11,418 nt of DNA, from NCBI GenBank assembly GCA_029974035.1, contig JARKQG010000057.1, positions 1-11,418 on the forward strand, written 5' to 3'. The notes under the pieces were generated by a model, which was given only the letters and a program-made list of their open reading frames with translations, had not been told where the DNA came from and did no database searches. The position numbers were made by a program, and so were the translations under genes. This DNA comes from Eubacteriales bacterium (GTDB lineage Bacteria > Bacillota_A > Clostridia > Christensenellales > Aristaeellaceae). Positions 1 through 6,534 of this stretch are shown here, piece by piece (position 1 is the stretch's first letter; each line of letters starts with the position of its first letter).

Positions 1-156
1 GTTAACTGACTTGCAAACGGACGTGAAAGCCCTTGGGTGCAAAAGTTAGCCCATTGCCCTCTCATTCTAACAGCTTGAGCAACGAGATGCGATGTTTCGT
101 GGCTGGTTACCGCGAAAACCACGCAAAAACATAGTAACAGGCTACAATCCATGGGT
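1..156. other. Lower-GC flank, no confident gene; possible edge of an inserted element
   Basis: This stretch is visibly less GC-rich than the rest of the window. A short + strand frame open from the left edge (bases 2-49) reads LTDLQTDVKALGCKS and then stops. It could be the C-terminus of a gene lying to the left, but I do not recognise it. An imperfect hairpin lies at 94-119 (GTTTCGTGG, seven-base loop, CCGCGAAAAC). A seven-base inverted pair (aacatag / ctatgtt) brackets about 122-162, next to the point where the metal-binding gene remnant ends. The composition change plus gene truncation would fit insertion of a mobile element, but no transposase motif or defined terminal repeat can be shown. 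Confidence 0.3.
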
Positions 157-457
157 CTATGTTAAAATAGCGTACAGCGCCACGATAACGATCGTCAGCC
201 CCGCGGCCCGGAGTGCGCTGGAGCCCGGGCGCCCGGCCCCGGCCCCAACGGTATAGCCCAGGCCCTCGACGCGCGCGGCAATCTCCTTCAGCGAAACGGC
301 GTCTGCGTCGTAGACGACGGTCACGGCGCCTTCGCTGTAACTGACCTCGGTGCTTATGACGCCGACGGCGCCCCGCAGTTTTTTCAATTTTATTCCGGCA
401 GTTCACACAGGTCATGCCGCCGATGGAAAGCTGCGCGGTTTTCGTGCTTCGGCCCAT
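157..457 (-). pseudogene. Frameshifted, truncated HMA-domain membrane protein remnant
   Basis: Translation starts at an ATG (457) about ten bases after GGAGAGG. It gives a heavy-metal-associated domain opening with GGMTCVNC, the metal-binding CxxC loop at residues 17-20, followed by RNKIEK. The frame is then lost in a run of six A on the coding strand (about 377-382). The second half continues in another frame: KLRGAVGVISTEVSYSEGAV, then a typical HMA end with GLGYTV. A short hydrophobic segment (AAGLTIVIVALYAIL) follows and the frame stops at 157. HMA followed by a first membrane helix is the usual start of HMA-TauE/SafE-like membrane proteins in Clostridia, so most of the membrane domain seems missing. 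A TATACT -10-like box lies at 488-493 without a clear -35. A sequencing error in the A-run could explain the frameshift but not the missing C-terminal part. Confidence 0.65.
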
Positions 458-560
458 GGGACACGTTCCTCTCCGTTTACTACGCCCAGTATATCGCTCG
501 GATTTGTAGAAATTGTGTGGATTGTGCGCCGGCAAAAAATAACGTCCGTCCTGCCGGAAG

Positions 561-584
561 AAAAACGCCGTCCGAAAGGGCGGC
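561..584 (-). terminator. Second, weaker intrinsic terminator after the sulfatase
   Basis: On the minus strand GCCGCCC-TTTC-GGACGGC forms a seven-pair stem with one C-A mismatch, followed directly by GTTTTTC. It lies some 40 bases beyond the stronger terminator and could act as a backup that insulates the HMA remnant from the operon. Confidence 0.5.
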
Positions 585-616
585 TCTTGCGGAGGAAAGC
601 GGCGCACCTTCCGATG

Positions 617-656
617 CAGAAAACCGCCGCCCGATTTTTCACAGATCGGGCGGCGG
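617..656 (-). terminator. Strong intrinsic terminator of the transporter-sulfatase operon
   Basis: Read on the minus strand, CCGCCGCCCGAT and ATCGGGCGGCGG form a perfect 12-bp stem around a nine-base loop (stem-loop 624-656), followed immediately by TTTTCT. It lies about 60 bases after the sulfatase stop codon, marking the end of the operon. Confidence 0.9.
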
Positions 657-718
657 AATTATGCCGGAATGGGCGCGGAGTGGTTTGGCGCGGGGCGTGC
701 GAAGGGGCGGCGGGCGCG

Positions 719-2182
719 CTATTCCGCCAGCCAGCGGACGGTCTGCCAGATCTCCTCGCCATTGTTGGACTGCTTTTCGCCCGGGGTGCTGCGCCCGTTG
801 CGGACGTAGGCGACCAGGATTTTTTTGAGATAGCCGGCGATGGCCGGGTGATCCGCGATCACGTTGACGCGCTCCGCGATATCCTCCTCCAGGTCGTAGA
901 GCTGGAAGCGCGGCATATCCGCCGTCTCCTCGCCCGACGCGGGGTAGGACCAGCCGCCCGATCCCGGGCACATTTCCAGCTTGTATTTGCCCTTGCGGAT
1001 CGAGAGCGAACCGTCGTAGCTTTGGTGCACCACGTCCTCCCGCACGCCGGGGGCGTCGGCGTCCAGCCACAGCGGCAAGTTGGAAATGCTGTCCACGCCG
1101 GCCTCGGGCGGCAGTTCGGCCCCGAGCAAATCCGCCATCGTGGCCATAAAGTCCGAAAGGCATACGATCTTGTCACACCGCCCGCCGGGGGCGATTCCGC
1201 CGGGCCAGCGAACCAGCAGCGGAATGCGGTGCCCGCCCTCGTAGATGTCGGACTTGTGGCCGCGGAATACGTAGCTGGGGTTGTGGCCGGCGGCGAGCAA
1301 TTCCTCAAAGTTGGCCATCGGCGAGCAACCGTTGTCCGAGGTGAAAATAACCACCGTGTTCTCGTCCAGCCCCGTCTCCCTGAGCTTGCGGAGCACCCGG
1401 CCGACCATTTCGTCCACCATCAGCACAAAGTCGCCGTACTCGTTGGTGCCGGATTTGCCGAGAAATGCGGGCGAGGGCAGGATGGGCGTATGGGGCGCGG
1501 GCATCGGAAAGTAGATGAAGAACGGATCGTCCCTGTATGCCTCAATGGTTTCGAGCACCTTTTCGGTCAAATGGGGCAGCACGTCCTCGTGCACAAAATC
1601 CGGCGCGGTGGGGCCCCTGCGGTAAAACCGCTTGCCGGTATCCTCGGTTTCATGATCCGGAAGGCTTGTGAAATGGTCGTTTTCGATGTAGATGTAGGGC
1701 GCCATATCCAGCGACGCGCTGATGCCGTAGTAATAGTCAAAGCCGTTGGTGACGGGCGATTTTTCGATTTTTCCGGAATAGTCGACGCCCGGACAGGTTT
1801 CATAGTCCGGGAGCAGCCGGAAGGTTTCGTCCTTTTTAAATTCCATGCCCAGGTGCCACTTGCCGATGGCGGCCGTCCGGTAGCCGTTTTCCCGGAACAG
1901 GTTCGCCACCGTCATGCGGCCGTCCTCGATCAGCGGGTCGGAGTAGCCGCTCATCACGCCGCATTTGAGCCGGCTGCGCCAGTTGTAGCGCCCGGTCAGA
2001 ATGCTGTAGCGCGACGGCGTGCACACGGCGCTGGACGCGTGCGCGTCGGTAAACGCCAGCCCCTCCGCCGCCATCCGGTCAAAGTTTGGGGTTTTGAACG
2101 CGGCGTGCTCGTTGAGCGCCGACACGTCGCCGTAGCCCATATCGTCCGCCAGAATGTAGATCACGTTGGGTTTTTTGTCCAT
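719..2182 (-). CDS. Cys-type sulfatase (type I, formylglycine-dependent), cytoplasmic
   Basis: 487 residues, alkaline-phosphatase-superfamily sulfatase that hydrolyses a sulfate ester to an alcohol plus sulfate. The N-terminus NVIYILADDMG gives the metal-binding Asp13-Asp14. The signature CTPSRYSILTG carries Cys54, the residue converted to formylglycine, and Arg58. Lys108 and His110 lie in GKWHLG, His231 in PHTP, Asp283-Asn284 in TSDNG, and Lys310 precedes YEGG; together these complete a normal active site. The C-terminal YDLEED..ERVNV segment is also typical. There is no signal peptide, so it should work in the cytoplasm on imported substrate. Cys rather than Ser at position 54 fits maturation by the anSME encoded at 7837-8928. 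The ATG is preceded by AGGAGG at eight bases. It lies 19 bases after the upstream ATPase gene, as last gene of the operon. The natural substrate cannot be read from the sequence. Confidence 0.93.
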   Translation of the reverse strand: MDKKPNVIYILADDMGYGDVSALNEHAAFKTPNFDRMAAEGLAFTDAHASSAVCTPSRYSILTGRYNWRSRLKCGVMSGYSDPLIEDGRMTVANLFRENGYRTAAIGKWHLGMEFKKDETFRLLPDYETCPGVDYSGKIEKSPVTNGFDYYYGISASLDMAPYIYIENDHFTSLPDHETEDTGKRFYRRGPTAPDFVHEDVLPHLTEKVLETIEAYRDDPFFIYFPMPAPHTPILPSPAFLGKSGTNEYGDFVLMVDEMVGRVLRKLRETGLDENTVVIFTSDNGCSPMANFEELLAAGHNPSYVFRGHKSDIYEGGHRIPLLVRWPGGIAPGGRCDKIVCLSDFMATMADLLGAELPPEAGVDSISNLPLWLDADAPGVREDVVHQSYDGSLSIRKGKYKLEMCPGSGGWSYPASGEETADMPRFQLYDLEEDIAERVNVIADHPAIAGYLKKILVAYVRNGRSTPGEKQSNNGEEIWQTVRWLAE

Positions 2183-2201
2183 GGTGCGTTCCTCCTTGTA
2201 T

Positions 2202-2936
2202 TTACCACCACTTGATCAGGTCCGTCACCCTGTTGCGCAGCGCCACGAAATCGGGCGACGCGATGTCGCGGGGGCGCGGCAGGTCATCGATCACCAGTTC
2301 CTTGATCTTCGTGGGCTTGTTGGTCAAAACGAGGATTTTCTCCGCCAGGTAGACCGATTCCTCTATGTTGTGGGTGATGAAAAGTACCGTCGTGCCCGTG
2401 GCCTTCCACAGTTTGATCAGCTCGTCCTCCAGCTTGAACCTCAGTTCGATGTCCAGCTGCCCGTACGGCTCGTCCATCAGCAGCAGATCCGGCTTGGTGG
2501 CGAACGCCCGCGCGATCGCGACGCGCTGCAGCATGCTGGCGGAGAGCTGCGCCGGGTAGTACTTGCGGTAAGGCGCAAGGCCGACGACCTCCAGCATCTC
2601 GTCCACGCGGCGCTTTTTTTCCACGGCGCCGACGTGCTTGATGTCCAGCCCGAAGCTGACGTTGTCCTCGACGCAGAGCCAGGGCATGGACGAGTTTTCC
2701 TGGAAGATGTACGAAATGTTGTGGCGGCGGAGATCCACGGGCTCGCCGTCCACCAGAATCTCGCCGGCGGTGATATCGTAGAGCTTTGTGAGGCTGTTGA
2801 GAAACGTGGTCTTACCGCAGCCGGTGGGGCCGACGATGCAGTAGAAGTCATGGTCCTTGACTTCGAAGGACACGTTGTCGAGCACCAGCAGCTCGCCGAA
2901 TTTTTTTGTCAGGTGACTGACCTTGATCCCGGCCAT
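2202..2936 (-). CDS. ABC transporter ATPase, NitT/TauT/SsuB type, degenerate signature motif
   Basis: 244 residues, energy-coupling subunit of a NitT/TauT-like importer, peripheral on the inner face of the membrane. Walker A GPTGCGKT (36-43), Q-loop in YIFQENSS, Walker B LLLMDEP (151-157) with catalytic Glu156, D-loop-like GQLD, and H-loop His189 in FITHNIEE are intact. The ABC signature, normally LSGGM/Q, reads LSASM (131-135), so both glycines that normally touch the ATP gamma-phosphate are gone. The surrounding QRVAIARA is normal, so this is not a frameshift. The ATG (2936) follows a GGGGGG stretch at eight bases that overlaps the stop codon of the upstream ATPase gene; the gap is 13 bases. 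It probably heterodimerises with the product of 2950-3705, whose signature is intact. Family assignment is firm and the substrate is inferred from the operon. Confidence 0.93.
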   Translation of the reverse strand: MAGIKVSHLTKKFGELLVLDNVSFEVKDHDFYCIVGPTGCGKTTFLNSLTKLYDITAGEILVDGEPVDLRRHNISYIFQENSSMPWLCVEDNVSFGLDIKHVGAVEKKRRVDEMLEVVGLAPYRKYYPAQLSASMLQRVAIARAFATKPDLLLMDEPYGQLDIELRFKLEDELIKLWKATGTTVLFITHNIEESVYLAEKILVLTNKPTKIKELVIDDLPRPRDIASPDFVALRNRVTDLIKWW

Positions 2937-2949
2937 CTGTCAAACCCCC

Positions 2950-3705
2950 CTACAGCGTTTTGTCGACGATCTGCGTGATTTCCTTGCGCAGCCTGAGAAA
3001 CTCCGGGTCGACGTAGTTGCGCGGGCGCGCCAGGTCGATGACGTATTCCGCCTTGATTGTGGAGGGGCAGTTGCGCATGACCACGATGCGGTCGGCAAGG
3101 TAGAGCGCCTCCTCGATGTTGTTGGTGACAAAGACCACCGTCTTGCGCTCCTTCGAGCAGATCTTTTCCAGCTCTTCCTGCATCAGGTAGCGCGTCTGCG
3201 CGTCCAGCGCGCCGAAGGGTTCGTCCATGAACAGCACCAGAGGGTTATTGCAGTAGGCGCGCGCGATGCCCACGCGCTGCTTCATGCCGCCCGACAGCTT
3301 GACCGGGAACGAGTTTTCAAAGCCCTGAAGGCCGACCAGGTTGATGTAGTGCTGCGCAAGCGCCCGGCGCTCTTTTTTGGGCACGCCGCGCATGCGCGGG
3401 CCGTATTCGACATTGCCCATCGTGGTGTACCAAGGGAAGAGCGAAATGGTCTGATAGATGACGCCGCGCTCCGGACCGGGTCCGTCAACGGGCTTGCCGC
3501 CGACGCTCACCGTGCCGGCGGTGGGCGCCTCTAGGCCCGAAAGCAGGTTGATCATCGTGGTCTTTCCGCATTGTCCGGCGCCGAAGAGCACCACAAACTC
3601 GTTCTCGCGGACAGAGAGGCTGATGTCTCCGATGACTTCCTTGACGCCCGAGGGCGTCTGATAGCTTTTCTTCAGATGGTGGCATTCCAGCATGGGTCTG
3701 TCCAA
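2950..3705 (-). CDS. ABC transporter ATPase, NitT/TauT/SsuB type, H-loop His replaced by Asn
   Basis: 251 residues. The Walker A is somewhat unusual (GAGQCGKT, 42-49). Q-loop Gln85 (VIYQTISLFPW), signature LSGGMKQR (137-144), Walker B VLFMDEP (157-163) with Glu162, and D-loop GALD (165-168) are present. The switch position reads VTNNIEEA: Asn195 (codon AAC, 3123-3121) stands where the family has the H-loop histidine (VTHDI-type). A single C-to-A change separates CAC from AAC. Translation starts at a TTG (3705), chosen because GAGGAGG lies eight bases upstream; the first ATG (3693) lies about 20 bases away. The gene follows the second permease after 30 bases. Its intact signature would complement the intact Walker/H-loop face of the ATPase encoded at 2202-2936. 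Confidence 0.93.
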   Translation of the reverse strand: MDRPMLECHHLKKSYQTPSGVKEVIGDISLSVRENEFVVLFGAGQCGKTTMINLLSGLEAPTAGTVSVGGKPVDGPGPERGVIYQTISLFPWYTTMGNVEYGPRMRGVPKKERRALAQHYINLVGLQGFENSFPVKLSGGMKQRVGIARAYCNNPLVLFMDEPFGALDAQTRYLMQEELEKICSKERKTVVFVTNNIEEALYLADRIVVMRNCPSTIKAEYVIDLARPRNYVDPEFLRLRKEITQIVDKTL

Positions 3706-3735
3706 ATTACGCGCCTCCTCGTGAATCGTCCCGGT

Positions 3736-4524
3736 TTATACGCCGCCGATGTTCCAGGCGCACAGCCTGGTCTCGATCCGCCGGAGCACCGACGTGAGAA
3801 GGAGCCCCACGATGCCGATGGTCACGATGCCCACCATGATCTGCTGCATGTTGTTGGACTCCATGCCGCTGACGATGACCCAGCCGACCCCCTCGGACGA
3901 GCGCACCATTTCCGCGGCGACGACCGTCGCCCAGCTTGTGCCCAGCGCCACCTGCATGCCCGAGAACACGTACGGCACCGAGGCGGGCAGCACGACGGTG
4001 GTAAAAATATGCAGTCCGCCGGCACCCAGCATCCTGGCCGCGCCGATGAGCGTTGGGTCCACCTTCTGCGCGCCGGAAAAGGTGGTGTAGGTGATGCTGG
4101 CGAAAGCCGACAGGAAGATGATGAAGTACTTCATCATCTCGCCCAGGCCGAACCACAAAATGGCCATCGAAATCCACGCGATCGGCGGAATCGGACGGAT
4201 GGTTTCGTAAAACGGGCGGAAGACGGCCTCCGCCCAGCGGTTGCGCGCCATCGCCAGGCCCAGCGCGTTGCCGATGACGCAGGCGGCCAGATAGGCGATC
4301 ATCACGCGGCCCAGGCTGATAAGCACATGGTATTGAATGGTGTAACGGCCGATGGGAACCGTGACCGCGCCGATCAGCGCGCGCAGCACCACGACGGGCG
4401 TGGGCATCAGCTTTCCAAACTCCGTGCCGTCCGTGCCGATCTGCCAGAAAAGCAGGAAAGCCGAGATGGACAGGATGCCGGCCGCGATGCGCGGAAGGCC
4501 TTTTTTGACCGATCCCCAGCTCAT
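3736..4524 (-). CDS. ABC transporter permease 2, TauC/SsuC family
   Basis: 262 residues, an integral membrane subunit of the BPD_transp_1 type. There is an N-terminal membrane segment (GILSISAFLLFW) and several further hydrophobic segments. Family hallmarks include RPIPPIAWISMAILWFGLG, the coupling (EAA-type) loop GAARMLGAGG followed by a conserved LP, and GTSWATVVAAEM in the C-terminal third. An ATG at 4530 and a GTG at 4527 are also in frame. The ATG at 4524 is preferred because GGGGGG lies about nine bases upstream, whereas it is only three bases from the 4530 codon. With this start it overlaps the upstream stop by one base (TGATG), a translational-coupling arrangement. It should pair with the other, clearly different permease as a heterodimer. 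Confidence 0.9.
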   Translation of the reverse strand: MSWGSVKKGLPRIAAGILSISAFLLFWQIGTDGTEFGKLMPTPVVVLRALIGAVTVPIGRYTIQYHVLISLGRVMIAYLAACVIGNALGLAMARNRWAEAVFRPFYETIRPIPPIAWISMAILWFGLGEMMKYFIIFLSAFASITYTTFSGAQKVDPTLIGAARMLGAGGLHIFTTVVLPASVPYVFSGMQVALGTSWATVVAAEMVRSSEGVGWVIVSGMESNNMQQIMVGIVTIGIVGLLLTSVLRRIETRLCAWNIGGV

Positions 4525-5312
4525 CACCATCTTCCCCCCTTCAAAACCGCGCGCTCAAGCAGCGTCAGAAGCCACGTGAAGAACGCGCCGACGATGCCGA
4601 TGGCGATCATACCCGCCAGGATCACATCCGGGCGCCCGATGCCGCGCGCCTGCTGGATCATAAAGCCCAAGCCCCGGGAGGACGCCAGCATCTCCGCCGC
4701 CACCAGCGCGCCCCAGGAGGAGCCCAGCGCGACGCGCAGGCCCGTCAGGATCATCGGCAGCGCCGACGGAATCCCGACCCGGAACAGAAGCTGCACCCGG
4801 CTGGCGCCGAACGTGCGCCCAACCCACAGATGCACCGCCTTCGTCTGCTTGATGCCGGAATAGGCGTTGATCACCGCCGCCGTGAACGAGGACAGAAAGA
4901 TGACCATCGCCTTGGACAGAAGACCTATTCCAAAAAGCACGATCATCACCGGAATCCACGCGATGCCCGGAATGGGGCGGATCATGTCAAACAGTGGGCG
5001 CGCGAACATGTCGGCGGCCTTGCTCCAGGCCATCGCAATGCCCAGCGGAATGCCGATCACGACCCCGATCAGGTATCCGCTCATCGCGACCTGAAGCGAA
5101 GCGCCCAGGTGCTGCAGCATCGTCGCGCCGTCGGGCGAGCGCTTATAAAATTTTTCAAAGAACGTGGTGGCGACGCGGACGGGGCTTGGCAGGACGTTCC
5201 GGGAGTACCATTTGAAAACGTCCGTCGCCAGATACCAAAACAGCAGAAACAGCGTGATGGCGGCGATGGAGGCCAGATAATACCTGCCTCCGCGCGCCCT
5301 GCTTGTACGCAA
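4524..5312 (-). CDS. ABC transporter permease 1, TauC/SsuC family
   Basis: 262 residues. The N-terminal membrane helix (YLASIAAITLFLLFWYLA) is followed by a short extracytoplasmic segment and the BPD_transp_1 core. Hallmarks are RPIPGIAWIPVMIVLFGIG, the coupling loop VGRTFGASRVQLLFRVGIPSA, and GSSWGALVAAEMLASSRGLG. It is clearly homologous to permease 2 but well diverged, so the two are not a recent duplication. Translation most likely starts at TTG (5312), seven bases after a GGAGGG; no in-frame ATG lies close by. It follows the SBP gene after about 80 bases that contain a very GC-rich hairpin, and is coupled to permease 2 by overlapping stop and start. Confidence 0.9.
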   Translation of the reverse strand: MRTSRARGGRYYLASIAAITLFLLFWYLATDVFKWYSRNVLPSPVRVATTFFEKFYKRSPDGATMLQHLGASLQVAMSGYLIGVVIGIPLGIAMAWSKAADMFARPLFDMIRPIPGIAWIPVMIVLFGIGLLSKAMVIFLSSFTAAVINAYSGIKQTKAVHLWVGRTFGASRVQLLFRVGIPSALPMILTGLRVALGSSWGALVAAEMLASSRGLGFMIQQARGIGRPDVILAGMIAIGIVGAFFTWLLTLLERAVLKGGRW

Positions 5313-5337
5313 TGGGTTTCCCTCCTTCTCCGGGCTA

Positions 5338-5380
5338 CCGCCCGCGCCCGCCGGCCTTCGCGGGCGGCGGGCGCGGGCGG
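5338..5380 (-). repeat. 16-bp perfect GC-rich stem-loop between SBP and permease genes
   Basis: Bases 5338-5353 (CCGCCCGCGCCCGCCG) are perfectly complementary to 5365-5380 around an 11-base loop. In the operon mRNA it sits just after the SBP stop codon. No T-run follows on the minus strand, so it is more likely a 3'-end stabiliser or processing element that raises SBP expression over the membrane subunits (compare the malE-malF intergenic element) than a complete terminator. The role is inferred. Confidence 0.75.
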
Positions 5381-5394
5381 ATCGAGCCGGCCGT

Positions 5395-6441
5395 TTAGAA
5401 CTGCGGCTGCTTGACCGTGCCGCCGATCGCTTCGCTGATCAGCGAGGCGTCAAAGCAGGTCTTGACGTTTTCCAGCTGCCAGTTCTCGATCTTTTCAATG
5501 CCCACGTTGAACTCCGCGTAGCTCATCATCGCGTCGCCCAGCACGTAGGCGTCGCTGGTGAGGAGCGCCTTGGTCACGTAGGGGCGGTCGATGATCTCCT
5601 GCTGCATCGTGGCGTCGTCATACTCGCGCCCCTCGGAGGCGAACCACGTCTTGGACCACTCGGCGCGCATCGCGCTGTCGGCAGCCAGTTCCTCGGTAGC
5701 CTTGTAGAAACCCTTCAGGAAGGCGACCACATCGGCGCGGCGCTCCGCCACCACGGTCTTGGAGGCAAACACCATATCGTACAGCGCGGTTTCGGTGGCG
5801 TCCTCAAAACTGCAGCACTTGACGCCGCCGGCCGCTTCGGCCTGCGCCGAATAGGGCGAGAAGGTGGCGATGGCATCGCCCTCGCCCGCCGCGAAGGCCT
5901 GCACGCCGGAGGCCCAGTCCATGTTGATCAGCGTCACATCCTCGTCCGTCAGCCCGAACTGCGCCAGATAGCGCAAGACGTTAAACTGGCTGGCCGTGCC
6001 CAGGTTGCAGATGAAGCGCTTGCCCTTCAGCGTCTCGGCGCTGCCGTACATCTCCGGATACTTCTCAATCTGCCCCTTGACCGAAAGGATGTCGCTGTCG
6101 GGCTTGACCCAGATGCCCATGCCGCCGGACATCTCCACGTCGCCCAGAAGCGTCGTTTCGCCGTTGGCCAGCGCGAACACCGTCGCCGCGCCGGAGCAGG
6201 CCACATCCAGCTCGCCCGCGGCCATGGCTTCGTTGATCGCCGCGCCGGTCGGGAAGATCACCATGGATACGTTCAGGCCTTCTTCGGTGAAGTAGCCCTT
6301 CTCCATCGCGTACTGCACCGGCGCGCCGACCGCGGAGGGCATCAGGCCCACCCGCAGCGGCTGGCCGGAGCCCTCGGCCATCGCCGGGAACGCGAGCAGC
6401 GCCAGAGACAGGGCCATCAGGACGACCAGAATCTTTTTCAT
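5395..6441 (-). CDS. Substrate-binding protein of NitT/TauT/SsuA (NMT1-like) ABC importer
   Basis: 348 residues, first gene of the transport operon; it captures the substrate outside the cytoplasmic membrane. The N-terminus MKKILVVLMALSLALLAFPAMAEG is a signal peptide with a likely AMA|EG cleavage. No lipobox cysteine is present, so it is not predicted to be lipid-anchored. The mature part opens LRVGLMPSAVGAPVQYAMEK, then GYFTEEGLNV and GELDVACSGA, the usual NMT1-like start. A second-lobe element LKGKRFICNLGTASQFNVLR and the C-terminal helices follow. Length is normal for the family. The ATG at 6441 follows AGGAGG at nine bases. Ligand identity is not visible, but the sulfatase downstream makes an organosulfate plausible; sulfonate or another small anion is an alternative. 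Confidence 0.9.
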   Translation of the reverse strand: MKKILVVLMALSLALLAFPAMAEGSGQPLRVGLMPSAVGAPVQYAMEKGYFTEEGLNVSMVIFPTGAAINEAMAAGELDVACSGAATVFALANGETTLLGDVEMSGGMGIWVKPDSDILSVKGQIEKYPEMYGSAETLKGKRFICNLGTASQFNVLRYLAQFGLTDEDVTLINMDWASGVQAFAAGEGDAIATFSPYSAQAEAAGGVKCCSFEDATETALYDMVFASKTVVAERRADVVAFLKGFYKATEELAADSAMRAEWSKTWFASEGREYDDATMQQEIIDRPYVTKALLTSDAYVLGDAMMSYAEFNVGIEKIENWQLENVKTCFDASLISEAIGGTVKQPQF

Positions 6442-6460
6442 ATGTGGATACCTCCTGTTT

Positions 6461-6488
6461 ATTATCAGTTTCCCTGACGGGAAACCAA
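6461..6488 (-). promoter_or_regulatory. Candidate operon promoter with inverted repeat in its spacer
   Basis: On the minus strand TTGGTT (6488-6483) and GATAAT (6466-6461) are separated by 16 bases. The spacer contains the perfect inverted repeat GTTTCCCTGACGGGAAAC (6468-6485, seven-base arms). A start here would fall in or next to the ribosome binding site (6452-6457), giving almost no leader. The boxes are therefore a weak call and the repeat may instead be a protein site or leader hairpin. Confidence 0.35.
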
Positions 6489-6498
6489 TTTCGCGGGG

Positions 6499-6516
6499 AA
6501 TGAGAACGTTCTCATT
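6499..6516. promoter_or_regulatory. LacI-family operator upstream of the transport-sulfatase operon
   Basis: AATGAGAACGTTCTCATT is a perfect 18-bp palindrome with a central CG, the classic shape of a LacI/GalR operator. It also fits the CcpA cre consensus TGWNANCGNTNWCA. It lies between the end of the lacI-type gene and the SBP gene. A near-identical copy precedes the regulator gene itself, which supports binding by that regulator; CcpA binding is the alternative. Confidence 0.88.
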
Positions 6517-6534
6517 TTGTGTGAAAAAACACCG

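Noticed and set aside
377..382. Programmed ribosomal frameshift at the A-run of the HMA gene
   Set aside because: The A6C run is not in the phase needed for a classical -1 slippery heptamer. The needed shift is +1 or -2, and the protein is truncated soon after, so decay or sequencing error is simpler.
350..2215. Long open frame of 621 codons on the + strand opposite the sulfatase
   Set aside because: It mirrors the sulfatase gene, is rich in Arg/His/Val/Gly as expected from antisense of GC-rich coding DNA, has no recognisable domain, and the minus-strand protein is an unmistakable sulfatase.
2166..5414. Several long + strand open frames opposite the ATPase and permease genes
   Set aside because: These are antisense shadows in GC-rich DNA with His/Asp/Arg-rich translations; the minus-strand frames have complete ABC motifs and ribosome sites.
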